Source: DASTDH01 sp041167675 (GTDB lineage: Bacteria > Verrucomicrobiota > Verrucomicrobiia > Chthoniobacterales > JAFAMB01). From it: DNA of 64,000 nt. The translations under genes and the position numbers were made by a program. Below are positions 50,891-58,768 of the stretch, in pieces. How positions within the stretch are numbered: position 1 is the stretch's first letter; the number at the start of each line of letters is the position of its first letter. The stretch is from positions 1 to 64,000 of the forward strand of contig JBEEIB010000146.1 in the NCBI GenBank assembly GCA_041167675.1, written 5' to 3'. Under the pieces are notes generated by a model. That model saw nothing but the letters and a program-made list of their open reading frames with translations, did no database searches and was not told where the DNA came from.

Positions 50891-51568
50891 TTAGGACGAG
50901 ATCATCTCTCCGTGACCGCCGATTGCGATCGAAGCCCTTGGTTCGGCTTTGCGGTGGTCCTGCGTGGAGTCCGTCCAATCGGACTTCAGCAGGCTGTAGA
51001 CTTCCAAATCGACAAATCGATCGCCGAGCCATTCCGCCTCGCGAAGAATTCCCTCGTGGCGGAACTGCAACCGAATACAAACGGCGCGGCTGGCCTGATT
51101 TTCCGGCGCGATGCGGACCTCAATCCGATTGAGATTCAAGTACTTGAAGCCCAATTGAATCAAGGCGCGAACAGCGCCAGTCATATAACCATTTCCGGTG
51201 TGGGTTTGTGCTAACCAATAGCCGACCGTACTGCTGCGGTGGAAGTGATCAATGGCATTAAACGCAATAACGCCGATGATTTCCTTCCGAAGCGTGATAG
51301 TACAGTGAACCGCCCGCAGCGACGCCTGTTCTTCAATTGCGTGTCGGATGAACAAAGAGGAATCGTTCGGTGTGCGAGTAGCGTCTACCCATGGCAACCA
51401 TCGTACGAGATGCGCGCGGTTGCGGTCGGTCACCGCGAAGAGCTCTTCCGCGTCTTGTTCTTGGAGGGTGCGAAGCAGGAGATCCGGGAACTCAGTCGGA
51501 TACGGCCATAAACCGGAAGGCTCATTTGATGCAGGCGTCACAGTTGGATGAGAGGAGCCAAGAAACAT
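50891..51568 (-). CDS. GNAT acetyltransferase, RimJ/RimL-like
   Basis: This 225-residue protein contains a RimJ/RimL-type acetyltransferase: LLLRTLQEQDAEELFAVTDR near the start, GVIAFNAIDHFHRSSTVGYW, the acetyl-CoA loop region LAQTHTGNGYMTGAVRALIQ, and the end block NRIEVRIAPENQASRAVCIR. Length beyond the domain is due to a 30-residue N-terminal extension and a polar C-terminal tail; a later start within the extension is possible. It is close to ribosomal-protein-serine acetyltransferase homologues, but the substrate is not predictable. Confidence 0.83.
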   Translation of the reverse strand: MFLGSSHPTVTPASNEPSGLWPYPTEFPDLLLRTLQEQDAEELFAVTDRNRAHLVRWLPWVDATRTPNDSSLFIRHAIEEQASLRAVHCTITLRKEIIGVIAFNAIDHFHRSSTVGYWLAQTHTGNGYMTGAVRALIQLGFKYLNLNRIEVRIAPENQASRAVCIRLQFRHEGILREAEWLGDRFVDLEVYSLLKSDWTDSTQDHRKAEPRASIAIGGHGEMISS

Positions 51569-51657
51569 GGCTCCTTTTTAGCGGAAGCAAAGAATTTCCG
51601 TAGCGAAATCTGCGTCGATTGGGCTGAAGCGAAGCGGCGCTAGAATTGGCGGAGCCC

Positions 51658-52429
51658 ATGACAGTTGACTCATCTGAGATCCGAGCGATTTGAATCGCGA
51701 TCCCTTTTGGTGCCTCTATGCTTTGGGTGATCTCGACCCGCACGAATATCCGCTCTGTGATTGGCGGGTAAAAGGCGGACCGCAGGAGGCGGTAGTGCTG
51801 TTGTATCACGGGTTTAGCGTTCCAGTGCTTTTCGCCGTTGGTCAGCCGGCCGATGTGGAAGCGCTTCTACGCGCGGGACCGATACCGGCTAAGGTCTATC
51901 GCCATGTCCGGCCGGATGTCACTTCAATTGTTCGCGCTCATTACGAGCTGCTGGAGACTCACCCGATGGCACGAATGATTTTTCGGGGCAAGATTAATAG
52001 TAAATCGAACAATGTGCACCGGCTGACTGAACTCGACGTCCGAGGTTGATCAAACTGTACCCTGAACGGCGGGCCGGTATAGACGGCGGCGTGTTTTTTG
52101 ACCCGATCATGGTTCGTCGTGGATGTTATTACGGGGTTTGAGAGAGCGGCCATTTAGTTGCGGCCGCCGGTACTCATTTGGTCAATGAGTTGCAGGGTGT
52201 CGCTGGTGTCGGCAACGTTTTTTGCCATCCTTCTCACCGTGGCAAGGGAATGGGACGCGCAGTCTTTGCCGCGGTAGTGAAGGAACTTTCCGACCGCGGC
52301 ATCACGACTATCGGATTGAATGTTGGCCCCGACAACGAAGCCGCTCGTGGTCTCTATCAAAGCTTAGGGTTCGTGGATTACTGCATCTACGAAGAAGGTC
52401 CGGCCACCAGGCTAATGATTAGAGGGTGA
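51658..52429 (+). pseudogene. GNAT acetyltransferase with two frame changes and a stop
   Basis: Read across frames it gives one GNAT of about 255 residues: MTVDSSEIRAI (ATG 51658), then NRDPFWCLYALGDLDPHEYP, then LIKLYPERRAGIDGG, then HLVAAAGTHLVNELQGVAGV and the acetyl-CoA motif HPSHRGKGMGRAVFAAVVKE. The end is RGLYQSLGFVDYCIYEEGPA. Breaks lie at about 51689 (TTT to TTTT repairs it) and 52046 (GG to GGG repairs it), and there is an in-frame TGA at 52139 (CGA would give Arg). Two partial open frames, 51690-52049 and 52178-52429, are the largest pieces. It is either decayed or affected by sequence errors. Confidence 0.7.
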
Positions 52430-52508
52430 TCGGTGAACACCTATCGACAAACCTCTCTCCGTCTCCCTCACTACGCCTCTCACCAGGCACGTTCGCTGGA
52501 TCGCTGGA

Positions 52509-53204
52509 CTACTCATTGATCATGATCCCGAAATGCCTCTTGAAGGCCATTCTGCCGTTTCCGGTGATTGTCACGACGCGAGAACCAACTTCTTGCTTGA
52601 TCCACTCCCGCTTGCGAAAAAGATCAAGCAGAGCTGCTCCGGCGGTTCCGGCGACATGGAATTTGCGTTCGGTCCAATCGAGACACTTGCGCACAAGGGG
52701 TCGCTTACGGTTGGCGCTCAAACTATTCAAATCGATCCCCAGGTCCTCGAACCAACGCTCTCCTCGGGGCGTGACACGAAAGCTATCGTCTACCGGCGCA
52801 AAGAGCTTACGTTCCTGCAGTGACTCACAAATCTGCACCCCCACCTTGCCGGCGAGATGATCGTAGCATGTCCGCGCCATACGAATGGGAACAATTGAAC
52901 CGTCCGCTGGTGGTTGAAGCGGTCGAAGCGCATTACACAATGTACCCATTGCCTCAAGGGCAGCCGCCACGTCAGGACCGGCCAAACTGTAGTAACGGTG
53001 CCGTCCGAACCGACTCATCGTGACCAGACGCCCGCCCAAAAGCTTTCCCAGATGCATGCTTGCCGCCTGGGCGGAGACTCTGGCTCTGAAGGCCAGCTCC
53101 GAGGCGGGAAGACTTCGGCCATCCAGCAGCGCTACGAGGATGGCGACTCTCGTTGGATCGGCGAATAAAGAGGCGGTTTCGGCGATTGGATATTTGCCTT
53201 CCAT
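52509..53204 (-). CDS. ArsR-family winged-helix regulator with C-terminal extension
   Basis: This is a 231-residue regulator. Residues 1-90 are an ArsR-type winged helix (ETASLFADPTRVAILVALLD; LPASELAFRARVSAQAASMH; LGKLLGGRLVTMSRFGRHRY). There is no typical metal-binding ELCVCD motif in the recognition helix, so it is probably not a metal sensor. The C-terminal 130 residues include a second wing-like region (FRVTPRGERWFEDLGIDLNS) found in the longer ArsR subfamily. Its target is unknown; the neighbours are a broken GNAT and an intact GNAT. Confidence 0.83.
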   Translation of the reverse strand: MEGKYPIAETASLFADPTRVAILVALLDGRSLPASELAFRARVSAQAASMHLGKLLGGRLVTMSRFGRHRYYSLAGPDVAAALEAMGTLCNALRPLQPPADGSIVPIRMARTCYDHLAGKVGVQICESLQERKLFAPVDDSFRVTPRGERWFEDLGIDLNSLSANRKRPLVRKCLDWTERKFHVAGTAGAALLDLFRKREWIKQEVGSRVVTITGNGRMAFKRHFGIMINE

Positions 53205-53323
53205 ATTTCAACTAATGCTGAAATATGAATCGTTGCCAGGCAAATGCAAATAGCAGGATGGCAGCGGAGACAATCCGGATGCACACCCAGTTTCCCGGCG
53301 ATGGCGGTGTTCTCGGCGTTGTT

Positions 53324-53797
53324 TCAGTCGAAAACAAATTCGATCCAATCGCCGATCGAGTCATAGCCGGTCTCGCCTGAGCGCCAGCCGAGGTGCCTAT
53401 AAAACTCGCACGCGTTCCGGTTTCGTCGCTGGCACTTTAGTCTTGCCGGACGGCCAATTTGAGCCAACGCGTGGTTGAGCAAGGCTTTTCCAATGCCGCG
53501 ACGATGTCGTTCCGGCAAAACATATAAGTGGTGGATGAAATGCTCAGGGAACCAGATTCCGATGAATCCCACGATCCCGCGATTGAGTTCCTCTGCAACC
53601 GCCACGAATTCTCCCTTGATGTCGGCCGAAAAATCTTTCGGGCGGAACTTTTTGGGATCGATCCAATAAAAAGCGGTCGCTCGAGTAATCTGATAAATCA
53701 TTTGGCAGATCTCGAGATCCGAAGTTGGATCGAAACTGCGAATGTGAACTTGAGCACGTTGGCTGGCATCCACATCGAGCTGACCAGAATCGCTCAT
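53324..53797 (-). CDS. GNAT family N-acetyltransferase
   Basis: This 157-residue single-domain GNAT contains FIGIWFPEHFIHHLYVLPER, the acetyl-CoA pyrophosphate loop RHRRGIGKALLNHAL, and the C-terminal block NRNACEFYRHLGWRSGE. The layout resembles aminoglycoside- or small-molecule acetyltransferases of the PF13508/PF00583 type; the substrate is unknown. Confidence 0.8.
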   Translation of the reverse strand: MSDSGQLDVDASQRAQVHIRSFDPTSDLEICQMIYQITRATAFYWIDPKKFRPKDFSADIKGEFVAVAEELNRGIVGFIGIWFPEHFIHHLYVLPERHRRGIGKALLNHALAQIGRPARLKCQRRNRNACEFYRHLGWRSGETGYDSIGDWIEFVFD

Positions 53798-53854
53798 GTC
53801 TGAGACCTATCCCTGCTCGCGCCCGGGACGCAAGGACTAGCACACGAAGAAAAG

Positions 53855-54004
53855 ATGCAATCGTGGAGCGTGCCGGCGTCTCATCCGCAGAATCTGACCG
53901 TGAATACGATGTCTGCTCCGTTTTACCGGATTGTTTGGTGGTTGGCGATTGCGCTCTTCGTTTCGTTTTTTCTCAGTGTCAGTATCGGACGAAGCCTCGC
54001 CTGA
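53855..54004 (+). CDS. Possible small membrane protein (49 residues)
   Basis: ATG 53855 after GAAGAAAAG opens a 49-codon frame with one strong membrane helix (IVWWLAIALFVSFFLSVSIG). It is too short for homology to be judged, and could be chance. An inner ATG would give a 31-residue form (MSAPFYRIVWWLAIALF...). Confidence 0.3.
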   Translation: MQSWSVPASHPQNLTVNTMSAPFYRIVWWLAIALFVSFFLSVSIGRSLA

Positions 54005-54095
54005 GGATTCCGCGAAAATCGACTCCGCTGAATGATATTTCCTCGCTCAGCGATGAGTGCGCAGCGTGGCTGCGCACTCAGATTGATGGTGTGAA

Positions 54096-54392
54096 TTAGC
54101 GTCGGGGACGGCTGAAGGTATTCTGCCGAGAACCCGATCGTGGGGCATCCGTTTTCGGACGGGCTTCATTGACCGCAATATTGCGACCGGCAAAATCCTT
54201 TCCGTCAAGAGCGGTTATAGCCGCTTGCGCTTCGCTAGCATTACCCATGGTAACGAATGCGAATCCGCGCGACCGGCCAGTAGCTCGATCGGTGACGAGG
54301 CCTACTTCGGCCACGGTACCGTACTGAGAGAACAAATCTTCAAGGTCGTTTTCCGTGGTAGAGAACGAGAGATTTCCTACAAACAATTTCAT
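54096..54392 (-). CDS. RNA-binding protein with one RRM domain
   Basis: This is a 98-residue protein with a single RNA recognition motif: RNP2 KLFVGNLSFSTTENDLEDLF at the N-terminus and RNP1 RSRGFAFVTM in the middle, then a basic, Arg/Ser-rich tail (RPKTDAPRSGSRQNTFSRPR). Such small glycine- or arginine-tailed RRM proteins are found in cyanobacteria and Verrucomicrobiota and often respond to cold. The aromatic residues that stack on RNA are present (Phe4, Phe50, Phe52). Confidence 0.92.
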   Translation of the reverse strand: MKLFVGNLSFSTTENDLEDLFSQYGTVAEVGLVTDRATGRSRGFAFVTMGNASEAQAAITALDGKDFAGRNIAVNEARPKTDAPRSGSRQNTFSRPRR

Positions 54393-54529
54393 AACAATTG
54401 AGAACGAATGTCAGGGTCAGAGCCGTACCCGCTCATCGGGCTTCAAATCACCACTGAGTTATCTCAACTGACGATCTTCCGTGCTACGATCAAAACAAAC
54501 GCGCAGGACCTAATCGGAGAAAAACGACT

Positions 54530-54706
54530 ATGATGCAACCGAAAAAGTCGGAATTGGTTGGTGGGGTCGCAATATTCTGGAAGCCGAAAGTCATTCCTTA
54601 CGCTCGGCAGATTAAAAGCGTTTATGCTTCTATTCGAGTTACTTACGACGAATGGGCAAATATGTTTGAATATGATCGGGCAAAGGCCCGTCTCACTCGC
54701 CAATGA
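54530..54706 (+). CDS. Small basic protein (58 residues) coupled to the next gene
   Basis: ATG 54530 (second ATG 54533) follows GGAGA at a good distance. The product includes KSELVGGVAIFWKPKVIPYA and TYDEWANMFEYDRAKARLTR. The stop TGA overlaps the ATG of the secreted protein gene (ATGA at 54703-54706), which suggests translational coupling and supports a real gene. It resembles no family I know. There is no signal peptide. Confidence 0.5.
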   Translation: MMQPKKSELVGGVAIFWKPKVIPYARQIKSVYASIRVTYDEWANMFEYDRAKARLTRQ

Positions 54707-55170
54707 CTACGAAAGCTAAATTCCTAGTTGTAGCTGGAGCCTTGGGTTTGAGTGGAATGGTAGCGGCTTTGGCAGATGATGTTCAGTTTGTCACATTGCC
54801 AGAGACAGTCAGAACTGCAGTGATTCGGGAAACTCGAATCCCCGACGTCTCACGGGTAACCAGGGTCGTGCGCGACGAGAATGGCTTGTATGAAGTCACT
54901 GTCCGTCGCGAATCCGATAACGACGTGGTTTATGTGGATCCGTACGGACGGGTCGTCCGCCAGCAAGCCGTTGGTTTTACCCAACCAGTGAATCGGCAGG
55001 TCGTAACCGAGACAGTGACGGAAGATGCTGAATATCCGACCGTCGACACATTTGTTCGTTCCTTGGATACCGCTCGATTCCAACTGATCGAGAAGAAGGA
55101 GAACAAAGAGGTTTACCTTGATCGACGAACTGGGAAAAAATGGAAGGTGAAGGTCGAAAGCGACGATTAA
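54703..55170 (+). CDS. Secreted protein of unknown function (PepSY-like pattern)
   Basis: This 155-residue protein has a signal peptide (TTKAKFLVVAGALGLSGMVA, cut near ALA-DDVQF). The mature part has two weakly similar halves with a pattern of strand-rich, charged segments (VIRETRIPDVSRVTRVVRDE; YEVTVRRESDNDVVYVDPYG; and later IEKKENKEVYLDRRTGKKWK). This recalls PepSY-like domains, but it is not a confident match. It is co-translated with the 58-residue gene upstream and followed by a strong terminator. Confidence 0.7.
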   Translation: MTTKAKFLVVAGALGLSGMVAALADDVQFVTLPETVRTAVIRETRIPDVSRVTRVVRDENGLYEVTVRRESDNDVVYVDPYGRVVRQQAVGFTQPVNRQVVTETVTEDAEYPTVDTFVRSLDTARFQLIEKKENKEVYLDRRTGKKWKVKVESDD

Positions 55171-55197
55171 AGCGAGAATTCTTCAAGTTTCTTACCC

Positions 55198-55226
55198 GAG
55201 GCAGGCAATTAGCCTGCCTCTTTTTT
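55198..55226 (+). terminator. Rho-independent terminator
   Basis: GAGGCAGGC(AATTA)GCCTGCCTC followed by six T residues, 28 bases after the stop of the secreted protein gene. Confidence 0.92.
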
Positions 55227-55230
55227 GGAA

Positions 55231-55378
55231 GTAGGGCGAAACAGTCCGGACGGCTTTGCGTCGTGCGCCGCACAACCCGGTGTTGCATGCCGGGCTGTGA
55301 GCCTTCCTGAGTTTTGGCACGCCCACCCTAGCGGCTCACAGGTCTTCTCGCTGCACTCTACGACCTGTTTCGCCCTAC
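55231..55378. repeat. Inverted-repeat element with GTAGGGCG ends (family R5), copy 5
   Basis: GTAGGGCGAAACAG at the left end is matched by CTGTTTCGCCCTAC at the right end. Inside, GCTGTGAGCC and GGCTCACAGG form a second nested inverted repeat. Confidence 0.7.
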
Positions 55379-55427
55379 CCCCGCTGGCTGGCTACCCCCG
55401 CTGGCTGGCTACCCCCGCTGGCTGGCT
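55377..55427 (+). repeat. 17-bp perfect tandem repeat, 3 copies
   Basis: ACCCCCGCTGGCTGGCT is repeated three times without change, starting at the last bases of the R5 element. The rest of 55171-55492 has no gene. Confidence 0.9.
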
Positions 55428-55492
55428 CGCATCAACCGATCTGACGCCAATTCCTCTCTTGCGTGTCCGAGCGCTTGTACGGAAGGTTACCC

Positions 55493-55798
55493 ATGTTCAT
55501 CGTCCATGTTTTTGCACAGGTAAAACCGGACTGCATGGCGGCTTTTTGTGAAGCAACCATTGAAAACGCCCGCCATAGCGTTCAGGAGCCGGGCGTGGTC
55601 CGGTTCGATTTTATCCAGCAACGGGACGATCCGTCGCAGTTTGTACTTGTCGAAGTCTATCGGACCGAAGCAGATACCGTCTCTCATAAGCGGACGGCTC
55701 ACTACGCGAAGTGGCAGACCACAGTCGAAGAGCTATTGGCGCAGCCGCGATCACGCATCTTCTACCAAAATATCTTTCCGGAAGATGAGAATTGGTAA
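55493..55798 (+). CDS. Antibiotic biosynthesis monooxygenase (ABM) domain protein
   Basis: This 101-residue protein has the dimeric alpha/beta-barrel ABM fold (MFIVHVFAQVKPDCMAAFCE; PGVVRFDFIQQRDDPSQFVL; ERYRTE-like VEVYRTEADTVSHKRTAHYA). ATG 55493 is preceded by GGAAGG, better than GTG 55463. Related small enzymes include LsrG and YgiN, which act on quinones or autoinducer compounds. It is followed, two bases later, by an iron-type alcohol dehydrogenase gene, so the pair probably works on one carbonyl compound. Confidence 0.85.
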   Translation: MFIVHVFAQVKPDCMAAFCEATIENARHSVQEPGVVRFDFIQQRDDPSQFVLVEVYRTEADTVSHKRTAHYAKWQTTVEELLAQPRSRIFYQNIFPEDENW

Positions 55799-55800
55799 AT

Positions 55801-56955
55801 ATGCAGTTTGAATTCGCTACCAGTAGCCGGATTGCATTTGGCGCCGGTATTCTCCAGCGAGTTAGCGAGTTTCTCGGCGATTTCGGCCCGAGACTTTTGG
55901 TAATCGGAGGAAAGGATCGCGACCGGTCTAAACCGCTGACTGAACAGCTCGACAAGCTAGGAGTCGAGCAGATCGGGTTTCAAGTGGCTGGCGAACCTAC
56001 CGTCGACTTAATCGATCGCGGAGTTCGCTTGGCGAGAAATTCTGGTGCGACTGGTGTGGTTGGTTTCGGTGGCGGAAGTGTAATCGATTCCGCTAAGGCG
56101 ATTGCTGGTCTGGCCACGAACCGGGGCGAAATCGGCGATTACCTGGAGGTGATCGGTAAGGCGAAGCCGCTCGAAACACCTGCTCTTCCGCTCTGCGCAA
56201 TTCCGACGACGGCCGGGACAGGAGCGGAGGTGACTAAGAACGCCGTCCTCGGTGCCCCGGAACATCGGGTGAAAGTGAGCTTGCGTAGCGCCATTCTATT
56301 GCCACGCATTGTTTTGATCGATCCGGAAACGACCCTACTACTCCCACCGCAAGTAACCGCCTCAACCGGGCTCGACACGCTGACACAGCTGATTGAGCCC
56401 TACGTTTCAATTCGTGCGAATCCGATCACTGATACATTCTGCCTGTCGGGGATACCCCGGGTTGCGCGGGGGTTGTCTCAGGCGTTTTTTGACGGGCACG
56501 ATCTTTCCGCGCGCAGCGATATGTCATTGGCGAGCCTATTTGGCGGTATGGCTTTGGCAAATGCCGGGCTAGGAGCAGTGCATGGATTCGCAGGGCCGAT
56601 CGGCGGCATGTTTGATGCCCCGCATGGAGCAGTCTGCGCAGCGTTGCTACCAGACGTCATGGAGATGAACATCCGCGCCTTGCGGCGCCGGATGCCTCAG
56701 AGCGACGCTCTTCGCCGTTACGATGCTTTGGGACCTTTGCTCTCGAACAAACCAACGGCAAAAGCAGATGATGCCGTAAAGTGGGTGCGTGATCTTTGCC
56801 GAACCTTGAACGTTGCGTCGTTAGGTAAGTTTGGGATCCGGGACGAACACATCAAGGAGTTGGTCGAAAAAGCGCAGCGGGCAAGCAGTATGAAAGCAAA
56901 TCCCATTTTGCTCGAGGCCGATGAGCTGGCAGAGATTCTCAGAGCTGCTCTGTGA
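55801..56955 (+). CDS. Iron-containing alcohol dehydrogenase family protein
   Basis: This protein of about 384 residues has the NAD-binding GVVGFGGGSVIDSAKAIAGL, the family block PTTAGTGAEVTKNAVL, and the metal-site region GLDTLTQLIEPYV then GAVHGFAGPIGGMFDAPHGA. Of the usual ligands (Asp, His, His, His) one His in the HxxxH pair is Gly here (HGFAG), as in a subset of the family. The C-terminal helices are complete (MKANPILLEADELAEIL). The start is ATG 55801; TTG 55792 in the same frame would overlap the ABM gene. It forms an operon with the ABM gene. Confidence 0.88.
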   Translation: MQFEFATSSRIAFGAGILQRVSEFLGDFGPRLLVIGGKDRDRSKPLTEQLDKLGVEQIGFQVAGEPTVDLIDRGVRLARNSGATGVVGFGGGSVIDSAKAIAGLATNRGEIGDYLEVIGKAKPLETPALPLCAIPTTAGTGAEVTKNAVLGAPEHRVKVSLRSAILLPRIVLIDPETTLLLPPQVTASTGLDTLTQLIEPYVSIRANPITDTFCLSGIPRVARGLSQAFFDGHDLSARSDMSLASLFGGMALANAGLGAVHGFAGPIGGMFDAPHGAVCAALLPDVMEMNIRALRRRMPQSDALRRYDALGPLLSNKPTAKADDAVKWVRDLCRTLNVASLGKFGIRDEHIKELVEKAQRASSMKANPILLEADELAEILRAAL

Positions 56956-57010
56956 AAGAGCGACGAAGGACGCAGGGGACGATCGATAGCTGCTGAGCGA
57001 TTGTTTGCCA

Positions 57011-58444
57011 TCACTGGATCATGGCCGTCAGCACCGTCCGTGGACCAAGATCAACGGACAGCACACCATGCGAATACTTCGCCTGATGCGACGCCTTTTC
57101 GTTCATCGGTCCATTCGAATCGAAGCCGCGAATCGCGGAAATTTTTCCCCGGACTGCACCATCAAATTCGATCTGAAGCGTTCGAGTTGTCGACGTCAGA
57201 TTCGCTAACGCTACGACCAGCGTTCTCGATGTTTGAAATGCGGCTCCGGCAAATCCAAAAGGGCTCCTATCCGGATGCGCTACCCGAACATCTTTAGATA
57301 ATAGCTGAAGAAAAGATTGAAGAGCGCTCGCGACGGGCTTCCGTTGGCCGGTTTCGTCCAGCAACCCGAATGCATCATGGCCCCAGGAAGGATCCTCTGC
57401 TTGCCAAAAAGAAACCTGGTTCGCACCATCGGCAATCAGCTTCAGTGCTTCGCCAGCCACCGAGACGCCAAAATCGGCGGAGCTGGCTGCATTATTCTCG
57501 CTGCGCGCTTCGGGTCCGGCGTCGTACGGTGTTCGGCTCCAGCGCGGACTTTCGCTAGTGAACTCGGTAACAACAATGGGCAATCCGTGAGCCTGGCTTA
57601 GTAAGTTGAGCGGCACACCGGCGAAACCGGCTGGTTCTGGACGCTTGGTTGTGTCGTAGTCGTGCCATGAGAGCTGTTGGAGTATCGAAATGTGTCCGGT
57701 TCGTTCCAGCTCTTGCAGGTATGCGCCGATGGTGAACCCCGTGCTGACGCCCGGTCCTTCGATCCCGGCCTTGATTGCACGTTCCTCAAAGTTCGCTTTT
57801 ACGTTGCAGAGTAGGGAATCGTATTCCTCGGGAGTGTAGTTGGTGTTCGAGGCTCCGTCCGGCTCGTTGATTAATTCGACCGCAACTGGACCGATCCCAA
57901 ATCGCTTGAGATAAAGCAGGTGGGCCACAATCCAATTCGAAAAATCCTGAATATGGCCCGGCTCGACATGGCTGCGTTCCTTGCCGTCGCTTCCATGAAC
58001 CGAGACGCACCAAGGGGGCGGCATCTGCCAGAAAACTAAATGGCTCTGGACTTTCAAGGCGCCGAGTTCTTGTTGAAACTGGCGTAGCATTTCGGCCTGC
58101 TGCTGGTCCTCGTGTTTCGTAATGACATTGAGAATCTCGTTAACCGACATGTGATCTTTAAGTTCGTCCTCAGGGATCTCAGGTGTGACGCTGAACCGCA
58201 CCCAGCTGACATTTAGATCGCGAATCAAAGCGTCTCGTTCTGCTCGATGATCCGTCTGCGGCCATACTTGAAGACCGAACCCGGCGAATTGGTGGGAAGC
58301 TTTGAAGCTAAAGAGGATGTGATCCTGTGCGAGCCCAACGGTCGGACCAATCAAAATATTTGCGAGAAAAAATAAACTCCCAAAAATCGCCTGACGAATA
58401 CAACACATGAGGAAGCCAAAGGTGCGCGAAAGAACGATATACAC
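57011..58444 (-). CDS. Secreted clan-A glycoside hydrolase (GH39/GH30-like)
   Basis: This 477-residue enzyme has an N-terminal hydrophobic export segment (IFGSLFFLANILIGPTVGLA). The (beta/alpha)8 barrel has the acid/base in VAVELINEPDGASN and the nucleophile in LPIVVTEFTSESPRW, the two Glu of clan GH-A. A beta-sandwich domain closes the protein (AFQTSRTLVVALANLTSTTR). The closest family cannot be fixed by eye; GH39, GH30 or an unclassified cellulase-like family are possible. It is alone on the minus strand. A repeat cruciform (58529-58694) lies upstream. Confidence 0.78.
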   Translation of the reverse strand: MYIVLSRTFGFLMCCIRQAIFGSLFFLANILIGPTVGLAQDHILFSFKASHQFAGFGLQVWPQTDHRAERDALIRDLNVSWVRFSVTPEIPEDELKDHMSVNEILNVITKHEDQQQAEMLRQFQQELGALKVQSHLVFWQMPPPWCVSVHGSDGKERSHVEPGHIQDFSNWIVAHLLYLKRFGIGPVAVELINEPDGASNTNYTPEEYDSLLCNVKANFEERAIKAGIEGPGVSTGFTIGAYLQELERTGHISILQQLSWHDYDTTKRPEPAGFAGVPLNLLSQAHGLPIVVTEFTSESPRWSRTPYDAGPEARSENNAASSADFGVSVAGEALKLIADGANQVSFWQAEDPSWGHDAFGLLDETGQRKPVASALQSFLQLLSKDVRVAHPDRSPFGFAGAAFQTSRTLVVALANLTSTTRTLQIEFDGAVRGKISAIRGFDSNGPMNEKASHQAKYSHGVLSVDLGPRTVLTAMIQ

Positions 58445-58528
58445 AAGCGGCAGGGATGGGCTCTCGACTTCGTCGGGCGCTGCCCATACGCGTCAATATA
58501 AGGAGGCGACACCCAGGAAAGGGCGAGT

Positions 58529-58694
58529 GGACGAAGGGCTCTGTCGGCGTGATCTGCCCATAGCAGGGCGAAAACCTCGGCGCGCTTAGTAGGCACGCCT
58601 TTTCGTTACGCTTCCCCGATGCGTCGGGTTTGAGCCATTTCGTTGCCCGCCGATTAGAGTAGTGGGCAGATCACGCCGACAGATCCCTTCGTCC
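58529..58694. repeat. Cruciform element: 32-bp inverted arms around repeat R3 (copy B)
   Basis: GGACGAAGGGCTCTGTCGGC... (58529-58560) is matched by an inverted arm at 58663-58694 with one mismatch in 32. The spacer holds R3 copy B (58564-58638), 75 bases long like copy A at 21640-21714. The compound structure spans 166 bases and lies between two minus-strand genes. Confidence 0.8.
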
Positions 58695-58768
58695 GTCCGG
58701 TTCATTCACCACAGTCGTTCAAACAGAACCGGACCGGACGCGCAGGAGCGCATTCCTACCGTTATCGC

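Noticed and set aside
55377..55427. CRISPR or attachment site
   Set aside because: These are direct, unspaced 17-base repeats, i.e. a simple tandem repeat.
58445..58768. Insertion sequence
   Set aside because: Terminal inverted repeats are present, but the interior is only about 100 bases with no transposase; at most it is a MITE-like element.
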